A DNA stretch of 64,000 nucleotides from Megalonaias nervosa (Eukaryota > Mollusca > Bivalvia > Unionida > Unionidae), in the NCBI GenBank assembly GCA_016617855.1, contig JAECUM010001094.1, positions 1 to 64,000 on the forward strand, read 5' to 3'. Below, one piece after another: positions 10,871-22,779 of this stretch (position 1 is its first letter; every line of letters begins with the position of its first letter). Below the pieces are notes generated by a model. It did not search any database. It had not been told where the DNA came from and was given only the letters and a program-made list of their open reading frames with translations. The translations under genes were made by a program, and so were the position numbers.

Positions 10871-12816
10871 AGAGGGACTGTAAACAGTCATACCAGTATA
10901 CAGGCATGCAGAGGGACTGTAAACTGTCATACCAGTATACAGGCAAGCAGAGACCAACTTTAAACAGTCATACCAGTACATAGGCAAGTAAAGACCACTG
11001 TAAACAGTCATACCAGCATATAGGCAAGCAAAGACCATTTGAAACAGCTATACCAGTAAATAGACAAGCAAATACCACTTAGAACAGTCATACCAGTATA
11101 TAGGCAAGTAAAAATAACTTAGAACAGTCACACAAGTACATAGACAAGTAAAGACCACTGTGAACAGTCATGCCAGTATATAGGCAAGCAAAGACCACTC
11201 GAAACAGTTATACCAGCATACAGACAAGCAAATACCACTTAGAACAGTCATACCAGTATATAGGCAAGTAAAGATCACTTAGAACAGTCATACCAGTATA
11301 TAGGCAAGTAAAGACTACTGTAAACAGTCATACCAGTATAAAGGCAAGCAAAGACCACTGTAAACAGTCATACGAGTATATAGGCAAGTAAAGACCACTT
11401 AGAACAGTCATACCAGTATATAGGCAAGCAAAGATCACTGTAAACAGTCATACCAGTATATAGGCAAGTAAAGACCACGGTAACAGTCATACCAGTATAT
11501 AGGCAAGTAAAGACTACTGTAAACAGTCATACCAGTATAAAGGCAAGCAAAGACCACTGTAAACAGTCATACGAGTATATAGGCAAGTAAAGACCACTTA
11601 GAACAGTCATACCAGTATATAGGCAAGCAAAGATCACTGTAAACAGTCATACCAGTATATAGGCAAGTAAAGAACACGGTAACAGTCATACCAGTATATA
11701 GGCAAGTAAAGACCACTGTAAACGGTCATACCAGTATATAGGCAAGTAAAGACCACTGCAACAGTCATACCAGTATATAGGCAAGCAAAGACCACTGTAA
11801 ACAGTCATACCAATATATAGGCAAGCAAAGACCACTGGAAACAGTTATACCAGTATATAGGCAAGCAAATACCACTTAGAACAGTCATACCAGTATATAG
11901 GCAAGTAAAGATTGCTTAGAACAGTCATACCAGTGAAAAGGCATGCAGAGGGACTGTAAACTGTCATACCAGTATACAGGCAAGCAGAGACCAACTTTAA
12001 ACAGTCATACCAGTACATAGGCAAGTAAAGACCACTGTAACAGTCATACCAGTATATAGGCAAGTAAAGACCACTTAGAACAGTCATACCAGTATATAGG
12101 TAAGCAAAGATCACTGTAAACAGTCATACCAGTATATAGGTAAGCAAAGACCACTGGAAACAGTTATACCAGTATATAGGCAAGCAAATACCACTTAGAA
12201 CAGTCATACCAGTATACAGGCAAGTAAAGACAACTGTAAACAGTCATACCAGTATATAGGCAAGTAAAGACCACTTAGAACAGTCATACCAGTATATAGG
12301 CAAGTAAAGATCACTTAGAACTGTCATACCAGTACATAGGCAAGTAAAGGCCACTGTAAACAGTCATACGAGTATATAGGCAAGTAAAGACTATGTAAAC
12401 AGTCATACCAGTATATAGGCAAGCAAACATCACTGTAAAGTCATACCAGTACATAGGTGAGCAAAGACCACTGTAACAGTCATACCAGTATATAGGCAAG
12501 CAAAGACCACTGTAAACAGTCATACCAATATAGGCAAGCAAAGACCACTGGAAAAAGTTATACCAGTATATAGGCAAGCAAACACCACTTAGAATAATCA
12601 TACCAGTATATAGGCAATCAGATATCACTGTAACAGTCATACCAGTATATAGGCATGCAGATACCACTTAGAACAGTTATACCAGTATATAGGCAAGCAA
12701 AAACTATTGTAAATAGTCATACCAATATATAGGCAAACAGGGAGACTGTAAACAGTCACACCAGTATACAAGGCAAGCAGATACTATTGAACATAGTGAT
12801 ACTCATATACAGAGGG
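10871..12816. repeat. Minisatellite, 38-40-bp unit, about 50 copies
   Basis: Unit core TCATACCAGTATATAGGCAA followed by variants of GTAAAGACCACTGTAAACAG. Copies fall into subtypes (ACCACTGTAAA, ACCACTTAGAA, ATCACTTAGAA). A 199-bp, five-monomer block (11,311-11,509) is repeated immediately (11,510-11,708) with about one difference. A stretch of about 100 bp at 10,904 recurs at 11,941. Lies between the LINE tail and dynein exon 17, in the intron following that exon. Confidence 0.97.
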
Positions 12817-12869
12817 GTTTCAAAGGACCATAAAATTCTGCTGATACAAAGCTGAGATCATTACTGTAC

Positions 12870-12952
12870 CTCTGTCTCTTTGGCTCAACAGTTTTGTACA
12901 CCTGAGCATAAAGGTCCATGGCCCGCACCCACATACACATGGACTTACAGGC
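12870..12952 (-). CDS. DNAH6: Dynein heavy chain exon 17, last visible (end of binding domain, start of CC2)
   Basis: Residues 849-875 plus two bases. It starts [20 protein letters not shown] after acceptor TTTTACAG and ends TVEPKRQ before donor GTACAG. '[15 protein letters not shown]' and 'VEPKR' are the invariant join between the binding domain and stalk helix CC2. The exon is only 83 bp. The next exon should open with CC2 but no match is seen down to position 1, a gap of at least 12.87 kb that includes a 2 kb minisatellite. Confidence 0.93.
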
Positions 12953-13129
12953 CTGTAAAAAAATCATAGAGTATTATTTCATGGGCAACTAGGGCTGGAA
13001 TACATCACAATTATTTACACTGTGGGGTCAAGCTAGACTTGAATTTTAATGAGAAGTGACTTCTCCTTTTGAAAAGAATAGGGAGAAGTGAGAGCAGAAC
13101 AGGGAGATGTGGAAGCAAAGCAAGATACA

Positions 13130-13130
<1 letters not shown>

Positions 13131-13164
<34 letters not shown>
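13131..13164. repeat. (AT)n microsatellite
   Basis: About 16 AT dinucleotides in the intron between dynein exons 16 and 17. Confidence 0.95.
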
Positions 13165-13167
<3 letters not shown>

Positions 13168-13169
13168 GC

Positions 13170-14900
13170 ATGTATGTGTGTATTTTCATTCTCTTATTTG
13201 AAATATACCCTCTATTTTTCAGCATGCATATCTGCAATATTTTTTTTTCAAGTAAAATCTTTGTTGCATGTATATTATAAGCACATTTTGTATGTGTGTA
13301 AAAATTATCTTATTCATATGCATTGTATTTTGTCGATCTGACTTACGAGCACTGTAGAAGCTATACACTGTAATGAATTTTAAATGATAGGAGTAACTAG
13401 ATCATTGTATTGTAATTACATGTTAGTAAAAATGATTAATTAACTACCCTCAAACAAGAATTATTATTTTTTTGATGAAAGTTCACTGTAAAATGGCAGT
13501 TGAAAAAAATTTCTAAACTTGTTTGAAACAAACCTCTGTAACATATACATGAAAGCAAATGCACATGTCTTCATACCATATTGTTTATCTCAATTTCTTT
13601 GTTGCCTAGAAAACATTACTGTAACTATTCATAGATAACACATCAAAGGATTAAAGTCGGCATATAAATGAACTAAAACCTTCTTTCCAACCAAATTGAA
13701 ATAGCCAACATATGAGTGCATCTATTTTTAGAAAGATGGGCTTTCTTAATGTAACCACTCACATTCTAGCTTTGTTATAACAGTCCATTGACAGGATTAA
13801 AAATTTATGGTTTTTATTAATTGTCTAAGTACATGTTGTAGCCAGAGGTATTGGTTAAATAGTATTTGCTTTGTTGCTTTTTTTCTCAATATTTTCACAA
13901 AAATTAGTAAAAACAACTTTAATCTTACAGTGCCTCCAAATTTCCACAACATAGCATTTGGGACCTAATATAATTCCATTTTCTTGCTCAATCTTCAAAA
14001 ACATAATATTTAGACTTTGCTTTCAATGAACTTAATATTTTCCTTTATATATTTGCCCAAATGTTTACAAAAACAGATAATCTAACAGAGTGGTACTTCC
14101 CAGACACAGCGATGCCTGCCATTATTTATCACCGACAGGTTCACTTATGGTGTCAAACTGGTTTTATGAAGAAAATAATGCACACCTGGCTGTTAAAATC
14201 TTCAGGTCACTTCTTAAAACAACAAATTGTTATTTACATACAACTGTTTAAGTTCTGAAACAAAAATTTGTGGGTTTTTGTATATCATCAAATGATAACT
14301 TGCAGAAACTGGCCAGTGATAGTTGCCATAACCAGAGACATATATAACACGTCTCTTTTATAGCTTACTCTGGAAAGGGTTAATAGTCAATTAGCTATCA
14401 AAATACATGCCTGTGAATGCACAAAGAGTTTGTCTGTCAGCACAACTGAAATTAACACCAGCTATTTGATGGCTTGATGCCTACATTTTGCCTTGAGCTT
14501 CAGCACAACACCAGAAATAATGGGATAAGGTGAGGGAGCATCTAAACAACTATGGTCACTCACTATGTACAGTTAAAAAATCACAGGGCAAAGTCATTTT
14601 TGCTTTTCTAACAGAAAAAGGTGAAATTTTCATTTTTTAGGTAACATAGTTGCCCACTTCGCCTGGTAGCATGATCCCTGCACACTTTTTTGCAAGGCCC
14701 ACCCGCCTCTATTCCTAACCCCTGGAACTGATTAAGGATCCTCATGAAACATCATATCAAATGTTATCATCATCCTATGATACTTGTTGCCCTACCCTCT
14801 TGTCTCCAAGGCAGCATCCTGATCTAAAAGTTACCTTGACTTTGACACATCCTTGTGAGATATCGTACCCAAGTTAGTCACCATACATTGTTGTAGTTGG
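13170..14900. other. Intronic sequence without recognised feature
   Basis: AT-rich intron between exons 17 and 16. Stops in every frame, no repeat or domain recognised. Confidence 0.5.
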
Positions 14901-14924
14901 TTTATAGGCAACAAGATGAACGTA

Positions 14925-15175
14925 TTTGGATGGCTGACACATGGACACATGAATAGACACACAGATGGACATATGGATATACAGATGGACACATGGACAG
15001 ACAGATGGACACATGGACAAAGATGGAGACATGGACAGACAGATGGATACATGGACAGACAGATGGAGGGACAGATGAGCACACAGGCAGATTGACACAT
15101 GGATAGACAGATGGAAAGACAGATAGGCACATAGACTGACACATGGACAAATAGATGGACACATAGACAAGCTGA
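14925..15175. repeat. Short-unit minisatellite (16-20 bp)
   Basis: Degenerate tandem copies of GACACATGGACAGACAGATG. The complementary strand happens to be open in all three frames and yields Cys/Ser/Pro-rich low-complexity peptides, which are a by-product of the repeat. Confidence 0.9.
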
Positions 15176-15351
15176 TGGCAAAGATAAATCTACATGACAA
15201 ATTACAATATGTCAGCTATGTATGGATATAAAGATATTACAATGTGAAAAGGTTTTGTTTGGATTTCCTTTTCCATTCTATTCTGCCATCTTTGAATCTG
15301 CTTTAATGCGAGTTCATAGAACAATATTGCAGCTATACTTTATATGCTCAT

Positions 15352-15607
15352 GTTGTTGTTGTTGTTGTTGTTGTAGGGTTTAATGCCATTTTTCAGCACA
15401 AGATAGGCTATACATGGTGGCCAGTATAAATGGCAGAGGAAGAACAAAGGAAAACCCCAGAAAGGACCACTGACCCACGAGAAGCAACTGGCAAGCTTTC
15501 TCATATACCCACATTGGCCGAGCCAGAGACTCGAACCCATGCAGACAGAGGTGTGATGGCAGTGATTCATAAATGTGAGCACTTTAGACCACACAGCCAC
15601 TTGGGAG
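15352..15607 (-). mobile_element. tRNA-derived SINE, family A, copy 1
   Basis: Minus-strand SINE. The tRNA-like head is at 15,540-15,607, with a B-box-like GGGTTCGAG near 15,530. The body runs left and the 3' end carries an (AAC)n tail, seen on the plus strand as (TGT)n at 15,352-15,374. About 80% alike by eye to the copy at 18,500-18,746. Confidence 0.8.
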
Positions 15608-15659
15608 AACAGGATCTATGTTGTTCGTTCTACTGATTACTCCTAGCAAACTGAACAAA

Positions 15660-15740
15660 CCCAGATCTGCAAGCACATCATATGATGGTAGATCAGGGTC
15701 TGTGCATTTGGCAATTGGACTCAAATTACAAGTGAGTATA
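15660..15740. repeat. Dispersed palindromic element, copy 1
   Basis: CCCAGATCTGCAAGCACATC then a short centre and TGGTAGATCAGGGTCTGTGC, an imperfect inverted repeat, followed by GGCAATTGGACTCAAATT. The same design recurs at 18,917, 33,937, 51,495, 61,396 and 61,501. Confidence 0.65.
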
Positions 15741-16039
15741 TAACATAATTAAAATTATTCAAAACTTCCACAACCACTTATAACATGTTTCTTTCATGTT
15801 AACTTTCTGAATTATTTTAAATTCAATTGCTGTAATTTTTAAAATATTTGGTGAACTTGTTATTTTGAAAGAAACATAATTCCACAGCGAGGCTGTGATT
15901 TGCTTTTAACAATTACATCAATTCTTCCAGAAGTATGCTCCAAAACAATTTCTCAGTATCTCCATATAATCACACTTTTGAGGCCTGACAACACAATTAA
16001 GTTAGAGAGAGAAAGCAAGAGAAAAGTAATATTGTATAC

Positions 16040-16202
16040 CTTTGAAACTTTCTCCACAGCTTCAGGGACAAATTTTGGGTTCTCTATGTATTTTTTCAGG
16101 TTTTTCAAAGTTTTGTCTGAAATATTGTCTTTATCATACTCAATTAGCTTTTTCAGGAAGTTATTGTCTCCCAGCATTATTTTTGCTGCAGCCCAGTCAG
16201 TT
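16040..16202 (-). CDS. DNAH6: Dynein heavy chain exon 16 (microtubule-binding domain)
   Basis: Residues 794-848. One base completes lysine 794, then TDWAAAKIMLGDNNFLKKLI, EYDKDNISDKTLKNLKKYIE and the end FVPEAVEKVSK before donor GTATAC. 'W--AK-ML-D--FL--L--YDK--I' and 'FxPExVxKVSKA' are the microtubule-binding domain helices of axonemal chains. Preceded by a pyrimidine-rich TTTTTTTTTAG acceptor. Confidence 0.94.
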
Positions 16203-16509
16203 CTAAAAAAAAAGGAAAGAAGAAATAATTTAATTATTGCTTTATCCATATTTATGTCATGACTTATGTAGTTTATTAAACCCATGGCATATTGTCCCAT
16301 ATTGCACACATTTAATAACACTTCATGTCACAAATGACATCAAGGTATTATCAGGCAATGACATACATGTCCAAGTCATCCAAATGCTCTTCACAGTCAT
16401 TCTATCACATGTATGTAATCAATATTTTTATGTTTTGGGGGTTTTTTTTAAAGTATATTTTGTCAAGTGATTAACAGAATTTTACATTTGTGTTCATTTT
16501 AAATGAAAG

Positions 16510-16650
16510 GAATAGCAGTGGGGACAGTGGTTAGCATGCTTGACCCAGAACTGTAAAGGTGCAGGTTCAAATCCTACCATCCAATCAACCCAGGTCAGCT
16601 ACCATGGTGTGTCCTTGGCAAAATGCTTTACTCCTATTTCCTCAGTACTA
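16510..16650 (+). mobile_element. tRNA-derived SINE, family B
   Basis: Head with an A-box-like AGTGGTTAGCATGCTTGACC and a B box GGTTCAAATCC at about 16,563. The body ends with TGTCCTTGGCAAAATGCTTT then ACTCCTATTTCCTC. That 3' tail is shared with the SINEs at 38,024 and 61,845, which have different heads. A common 3' domain in several SINE families is known from animals; I suspect but cannot prove the MetaSINE group. Confidence 0.75.
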
Positions 16651-16792
16651 AATAACCTTCACATGTTGCTATACCATAAAGCCCCAAATCAAATCCAATC
16701 ATTTCAAAGGAAATATTTCAAAACTTGTTTAATTATTTCACTCTTTTATTCACTCAAGTTCACAAAATATATTATTTGACTAATTTATTAAT

Positions 16793-17010
16793 AATGTAAG
16801 ACCTTCTATTGAATATTAGCAAAAATGTAGGACCTTCTATTGAATCAGCAATAATGTCAGATCTTCTATTGAAAATAGCAATAATGTCAGTTCCTCTACT
16901 GAAATTAGCAAATAATGTAAGACTTTCTATTGAAATTAGCAATAATGTAAGACTTTCTATTGAAATTAGCAATAATGTCAGATCTTCTATCGAAATTAAC
17001 AATATTCTGC
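16793..17010. repeat. Minisatellite, about 30-bp unit, 7 copies
   Basis: Unit like AATGTCAGATCTTCTATTGA then AATTAGCAAT. It is a diverged sister of the array at 17,738-18,403 in the same intron. Confidence 0.92.
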
Positions 17011-17304
17011 TGTCTCTCTGTTAGTAATTTTGCAAAAATAAATGCTCATGGTGCAAATAGACAGGTGTTAAATCACTCATAAAGTAACTTAGTGTGCTGA
17101 TTATCAAAACTGCCTTCATGCATGTGTAACCAGTCTGGTGTACTATCCACAAGCACTGATTTCATTAAGGATGATAATACAAGGTAAGGTGTCTTCAGAC
17201 AGTATTGACCAGTGACAACTGTAAACATGTGGAAGTTCTTTTAAGGTGCACAGCTGCCATCAAAATGACAGAAATTATAGATGATGACAAGAGAGAACTC
17301 AACT

Positions 17305-17430
17305 GCAAATATAATCCAAAGAGGCTAAATGCAACCGAAAGAGGCTAAATGCAACCCAAAGAGTCTAAATGCAACCCAAAGAAACTAAATATGATCCAAA
17401 GAGACTAAATACAATCCACAGAGACTAAGG
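17305..17430. repeat. Short tandem repeat, about 20-bp unit, 6 copies
   Basis: Copies of CCAAAGAGACTAAATGCAAC with substitutions, between the two 30-bp arrays. Confidence 0.85.
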
Positions 17431-17737
17431 AAGTACCAGTAATGCTGGGAAAATAAAGACAAATGGATGAAGTATGACCCAGTAGAGGCTATGATGTTGT
17501 GCACTTTCTGCACTGACTATTTGGAGAAATGTGAAAGTCACTTAATTCTTGAGTCTTGCTGGTGAAATACATTTGTTTATTATGAATTTATGTTAATTAA
17601 TAATAAATATTAAATTAGAAACTGAACTGGCTTCTGTTCGATTTTAGCTGTATGATCAATAAACTTAGGCAGGATCAGTAGAAACTTTAATTTGGTAGTC
17701 CTGTGGGTTAGTGGAAAAAATCAATTTTGATCCATGT

Positions 17738-18403
17738 TGAAAGATTCTCTACTGAAATTAGCAACAATGTAAGATTTCCTATTGAAATTAGCAACACTGT
17801 AAGATCTAATATTGAAATTAACAACGATGTAATATCTCCTATTGAAATTAGCAATAATGTAATATCTACTATTGAAATTGGCAATAATGTAATATCTACT
17901 ATTGAAATTGGCAATAATGTAATATCTACTATTGAAATTGGCAATAATGTAAGATCTACTATTGAAATTAGCAATAATGTAAGATCTACTATTGAAATTA
18001 GCAATAATGTAAAATCTACTATTGAAATTAGCAATAATGTAAGATCTCCTATTGAAATTAGCAACAATGTAAGATCTACTATTGAAATTAGCAATAATGT
18101 AATATCTACTATTGAAATTAGCAATAATGTAATATCTCCTATTGAAATTAGCAACAATGTAAGATCTACCATTGAAATTAGTACTAATGTAAGATCTACT
18201 ATTGAAATTAGCAATAATGTAATATCTACTATTGAAATTAGCAACAAAGATCTACTATTGAAATTAGTAATAATGTAAGATCTACTATTGAAATTAGCAA
18301 TAATGTAATATCTACTATTGAAATTAGCAACAATGTAAGATGTACTATTGAAATTAGCAATAATGTAATATCTCCTATTGAAATTAGCAATAATGTAAAA
18401 TCC
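17738..18403. repeat. Minisatellite, 30-bp unit, about 22 copies
   Basis: Unit AATGTAAGATCTACTATTGA then AATTAGCAAT. Because the unit is a multiple of three and stop-free in two frames, long meaningless open frames run through it on both strands (17,708-18,415 minus; 17,727-18,278 plus). Confidence 0.97.
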
Positions 18404-18499
18404 CCTTTTAATCACATGAGGTTGCTTTGACCAATTTCATAGTTTTTCTATTCTGACTTGTGAAATAGATATATCATCATCAAAAGAGAGAGATGGATT

Positions 18500-18746
18500 G
18501 TTGTTGTTGTTTTTTGTGGGATTTAATGCCATTTTTCAGCACATGATACATGGCGGCCAGTATTAATGGTGGAGGAAGAACCTGGGAGAACCCTGGAAAG
18601 GACCACCAACGCATAAGAAGCTACTGGCAAGCTTTCTCACATACCCACATTGGCTGAATCTGAGGCTCAAACCCATGCAGACAGAGGGGAGATGGCAGTG
18701 ATCCGTAATGGAGAGCGCTTTAGACCACTCGGCCACTCGGGGCCCC
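18500..18746 (-). mobile_element. tRNA-derived SINE, family A, copy 2
   Basis: Read on the minus strand from 18,746: GGGGCCCCGAGTGGCCGAGT, then GGTCTAAAGCGCT (A box of a tRNA-Leu/Ser type, with the typical GGCCGAGTGGTCTAAAGCGC) and a B-box-like GGGTTTGAGCC near 18,670. A body follows, ending in an (AAC)n tail at about 18,500. Better preserved head than copy 1. Confidence 0.85.
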
Positions 18747-18916
18747 AGAGAGATGGATTGATGGATGGATAGATGGATGGATGTTACAATATTCCTAATC
18801 GATTTTACAAAAATGTGATGACGCTTTGGGTAATTATCAAGTGAAATAATATGCCAGCAGGTCAGAGTGAATGTCATTCACTTGAAATTACAAGTTGAAC
18901 AAACTGCTTAGAGAAT

Positions 18917-18982
18917 GATCTGCCATCTATAATGGCACTATCTGGGTCTATAATGGCAAATTCTGGGTCTATAATGCAAGCA
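18917..18982. repeat. Dispersed palindromic element, derived copy
   Basis: GATCTGCCATCTATAATGGC followed by two CTGGGTCTATAATG units. Shares the arm sequence of the element family listed at 15,660 but has lost the clean hairpin. Confidence 0.4.
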
Positions 18983-19040
18983 TCCGACTGAGTTTTATGC
19001 TTGAGCAAATTCTGTATAATTCAGATTATGCAATACTCAC

Positions 19041-19150
19041 TTCTGGTTCATGAGGATGCATACAGCTTCCATCACAGTCTGTACCAGCTCTGGGGGCTTA
19101 GTAAACACACGGATTTCAGCAATATCATTTTTGTCCAGGGAATCCAAAGC
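19041..19150 (-). CDS. DNAH6: Dynein heavy chain exon 15 (CC1 tip to microtubule-binding domain)
   Basis: Residues 758-793 plus two bases. It starts [20 protein letters not shown] after acceptor ATATTACAG, continues [16 protein letters not shown] and stops at donor GTGAGT. The 'ALDSLDK-DI-EIR-FTKPP' sequence is where CC1 leads into the microtubule-binding domain of all dynein heavy chains. Confidence 0.94.
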
Positions 19151-19738
19151 CTGTAATATTCACAAAGTATTATTGTGGGGGTATAGGAAGCATTACAAGC
19201 TATTAAGGTTCCCATCTAATATTCTTTGTTGCTAGGTTACTGGTGTATGTATTTTTCAACACACAATCAATACCTGGATTGGTTGGGCAGAGCCCACTGT
19301 ACGATATTTTGCCTTAAAGGCTTTATGTCTTGTTCAGGAAGCCATCTGTAAAGTAGACAGCCTTCTGACAAAATTTTATACTCGTGGTTCTTGAATATTT
19401 ATTATTGACTTCTGAGATATAATAATAAGTTCCAACAGTTATGCATATTCACTATAAACTTTTACGAAATGTTCACAGAAAAATTTCATAATATTTAAAC
19501 ATTATTATTTCTAGGATGAATGCACTACATGTTTAGCTGTGTCAGAGATGAAATTGCTAGCGAACCTCTATAGCATGTAAACCATGTGACTATTAATATA
19601 AATCTGTGCTTTTAATTATATGTACCAGCTGTATAACATTTCAGCTATAAAGACTTGTTTATCTTATTTGAGTTATACAAAGCATACAGGGTCTTGGGAG
19701 AGATTACTTGGTACTGGGTTACCCTCATTTATTACTGA

Positions 19739-19740
<2 letters not shown>

Positions 19741-19792
<52 letters not shown>

Positions 19793-19795
19793 TTT
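19741..19795. repeat. (ATT)n microsatellite
   Basis: About 17 ATT units followed by a short GTT-rich stretch, in the intron between exons 15 and 14. Confidence 0.95.
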
Positions 19796-20080
19796 GTTGT
19801 TGCTGTTGTTAATTCACTGGTTCAGTGGGTTTATATCAAACAAATTTCATATAATTTAATATAATATATAATATTATTCTTTCTTAGACTAATACATCAC
19901 ATATTTAGCTATGTTCAGGCAAAAAAAACATACTGAAACTGTTTATAACACATATGACATCTAACCTGTGAATATCCTATATCAATGATGTTATTGGCTA
20001 TGTACATAATTCATTAGTTGATTTTAAAAACAGAATGCTGTTGTAATAAAAGTAATGGAGCATATAAAATTTATTCATAC

Positions 20081-20206
20081 CTTGACAGCGGCTTCGAGGG
20101 CAGGCAATGCCTCATCAAGGTCTCTCTGTGCATCATCAGCGATTGCCTGGGTCTCCTCAGCTTTGGATTTGGCCACTGCTTCGTCCTCCATAACTACTTT
20201 TCTCAC
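20081..20206 (-). CDS. DNAH6: Dynein heavy chain exon 14 (stalk CC1, distal)
   Basis: Residues 716-757, 42 codons, phase 0 at both ends. It starts [20 protein letters not shown] after acceptor ATATTTAG, continues [20 protein letters not shown] and ends VK before donor [24 protein letters not shown] is the standard sequence of distal CC1. The donor is non-consensus at +3 to +5. A 37-bp array begins about 55 bp upstream of the acceptor. Confidence 0.94.
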
Positions 20207-20261
20207 CTAAATATTTAAACATCTTTATAAGGACAAACTATGAGAAAGTACTGTATTGAGC

Positions 20262-20570
20262 TGTGAAATATGATTTTGCTTGATGTAAAGTGGGAACCAA
20301 AATCCAGATATATTGCTTGATGCAAAGTGGGGACCAATATCCAGATATATTGCTTGATGTGAAGTGGCAACCAATATCCAGATATATTGCTTGATGTGAA
20401 GTGGGGACCACCAGATATGTTGCTTGATGTAAAGTGGGGATCAATATCCAGATATATTGCTTGATACAAAGTGAGGACCAATATCCAGATATATTGCTTG
20501 ATGAAAAGTGGGGACCATATCCAGATATATTGCTTGATACAAAGTGGGGAACAATATCCAGATATCAATT
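20262..20570. repeat. Minisatellite, about 37-bp unit, 8 copies
   Basis: Unit ATCCAGATATATTGCTTGAT then GTAAAGTGGGGACCAAT. Begins about 55 bp from the acceptor of exon 14. Confidence 0.95.
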
Positions 20571-21020
20571 TTTCACATCTTCATAAATGTATGAATCAAA
20601 CTAAAAGTCTGTAATTGTTTTACTGTTTTCATAACGTAGTCCAAATATATACCCATTGCAAGCGTAATATGTTGTCTTGCGAAGCTGAAATCACTGTGAG
20701 AAAACCAATACAATGTATATTAAATACTTTTAGTCATATAAAATGCTGAGCCATTCAGAAATCACCACAACTCTTGTGAAAGTAATAAAGTAGTTTACTG
20801 ATATGTAACAAAGCCATTTATTTACAAATAATGTGGATATATTTATTCAGTGCATTCTTTTAAATGAAGTTTAATTCAAATTTAAGATAAATAATTAAAC
20901 ATATTTTTAAAAAGAACATTTAATTATTCATCTTCATCCAGCTTGATGGACAGAATGTTGCCTTGTTTTTACAAAACCAATTAGAGCTGGGAGTTACTTT
21001 TATCGCTAAAGAATTTACCC
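20571..21020. other. Intronic sequence, nothing recognised
   Basis: AT-rich remainder of the intron between exons 14 and 13, no domain or repeat recognised. Confidence 0.5.
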
Positions 21021-21092
21021 AATTTTCATGAGGTTAATTAAATACTTCATGAGGTTAATTAAATACTTCATGAGATTAATTAAATACTTCAT
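21020..21092. repeat. 21-bp tandem repeat, 3 copies
   Basis: Three and a half copies of CTTCATGAGGTTAATTAAAT, about 110 bp from the donor of exon 13. Confidence 0.88.
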
Positions 21093-21203
21093 AATATCCG
21101 ATGTATAGCTGACTACTTTAATGTCTTTTTACAATTTGCAAAAAAATGTTATTGTAGTCAGTATTTTGTGGATATATTTTCTCACAACAATGCCATTACT
21201 CAC

Positions 21204-21384
21204 TTTATCTGCTTGTTCTTGATCCACCACTAGTCGCTCCATGAGTGCATTTGTGTCCTCTGACCTCTTCTTAAGCTCTGGTTCCAATGCTATAAGTTCC
21301 TTCTTCATTTTGTCAACCAATTCATTGGTCTCTAGCAGTTTCATTAGACCATTCTTGACACGGTCACGAGCATTCTTCAGTGAT
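21204..21384 (-). CDS. DNAH6: Dynein heavy chain exon 13 (stalk CC1, proximal)
   Basis: Residues 655-715. It starts [20 protein letters not shown] after acceptor CAATGCAG and continues as a charged heptad helix ([30 protein letters not shown]) to donor GTGAGT. This is the first half of the antiparallel coiled-coil stalk that carries the microtubule-binding domain. It is separated from exon 12 by a 6 kb intron that holds the RTE retrotransposon. Confidence 0.94.
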
Positions 21385-21839
21385 CTGCATTGACAAAATA
21401 TACATTGTAGCGACCATTTTTGGCATCTTAAAGTAGCAATATGTACCAACATAAACACATTCTTACCATCAATGCATGGTGTTTCTTTCAGTCTGTACCA
21501 AATGATAAGTGAATCTATATCTTTTAAAATATAAATTTACTGTCTAATGACGTAAAAAAATTGGGAAAACCATACAGATGATAAACCAATCCTTTTTCAA
21601 ACACTTTTTCTTGGTGATAAATGAGAGAAAAATAATCTATCATATATGTTGTTATGGATTAGAGAAACTCCACCTAAAGGATCAGAATTAGTTCAGAGGA
21701 ACTCAGAAAATCCTCATTCCTGCCAACAATTTCCAACATTCTGGTGCGGTTTCCTTTGCCACTCATGTGAAGTAGTCTGGTTACGAAAAGCTGTTGTTGT
21801 TATTTTCTTATTACTTTTCATGAAATGAAAATCAATTCT

Positions 21840-22155
21840 AGATTCAAGTTTAATCCAAAACCATTGTAGATTGTTATTTTTTGGCTGTCAAGTTTTCCAG
21901 AACCACTGTAGATCATTATTTTCTGGCTGTCAAGTTTAATCCAGAACCTCTGTAGATCATTTTTGGCTGTCAAGATCAATCCAGAACCAATGTAGATCAT
22001 TACTTTTTGGCTGTCATGTTGAATCCAGAACCACTGTAGATCAATATTTTTTGGCTGTCAAGTTTAACCCAGAACCACTGTAGATCATTACTCTTTAGCT
22101 GTCATGTTTAATCCAGAACCACTGTAGATCATTATTTTTTGGCTGTCATGTTTAA
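21840..22155. repeat. Minisatellite, about 43-bp unit, 7 copies
   Basis: Unit AATCCAGAACCACTGTAGAT then CATTATTTTTTGGCTGTCAAGTT in two parts, with small length differences. Confidence 0.93.
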
Positions 22156-22159
22156 TCTT

Positions 22160-22775
22160 AATGATAAGATGAAACTCTTTATAGCCTGTTCATGTCTGCA
22201 TCAGTTTACAAGATATCTATTGCAAAATTCTGATGTTCAAGTGGAATTTTTTTTCAGCATTGTGTCTGATGCAATATACTGGACCTAAGGTTAATGATGG
22301 ATTCTATCAATGCTACATTTTAACACACTCAGTCCATAAGAATCATTCACTGTTTATTTAGACCTGACATCTGCTAGAGGGAACAGTATGGGTTGAGGCC
22401 TCATATTGTCAGAAATTTTTTGTAAGGCCTTAAGGGTCCAGGTCCTAATATTCTCATCAGTTTTTTAACAGGAAACTCAGGCTAAAACTGAAAATTCCAA
22501 AACTTTGACAGTCAAAAACTTTAATTCGAATAAAGCTAAAACAACTGTTTCAATTATTTTCTTCTGATTCCCTCTGCTAGACTGCCAGCTAAGAATTACT
22601 ACACACAGTTTATTTATTCAACATTAAAATTTTCAAGTTAGAAATATTACTCCAGATTGGAAAATTTTGTTTAAAATGCACAAATGCTGAATTTTTGGGG
22701 TCAAAATAATTCTCAGTAAAATCTGAGAAAGTCCATTAAAATTTTATGATGGAGGGCAGTGGAGTACAAAGTCTT
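22160..22775. other. Intronic sequence, nothing recognised
   Basis: No gene or repeat recognised between two arrays in the intron separating exons 13 and 12. Confidence 0.5.
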
Positions 22776-22779
22776 TCCC

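Noticed and set aside
11845..12667. Minus-strand frames with repeated YTGMTV-type peptides
   Set aside because: Minisatellite by-products; the peptide changes frame with unit length variants.
10871..12816. Possible CRISPR-like array because of regular spacing
   Set aside because: There are no unique spacers between repeats: the whole unit is repeated. The context is a eukaryotic intron.
17708..18415. 235-codon minus-strand frame rich in Ile/Leu/Ser
   Set aside because: Product of the 30-bp minisatellite; the opposite strand is equally open.
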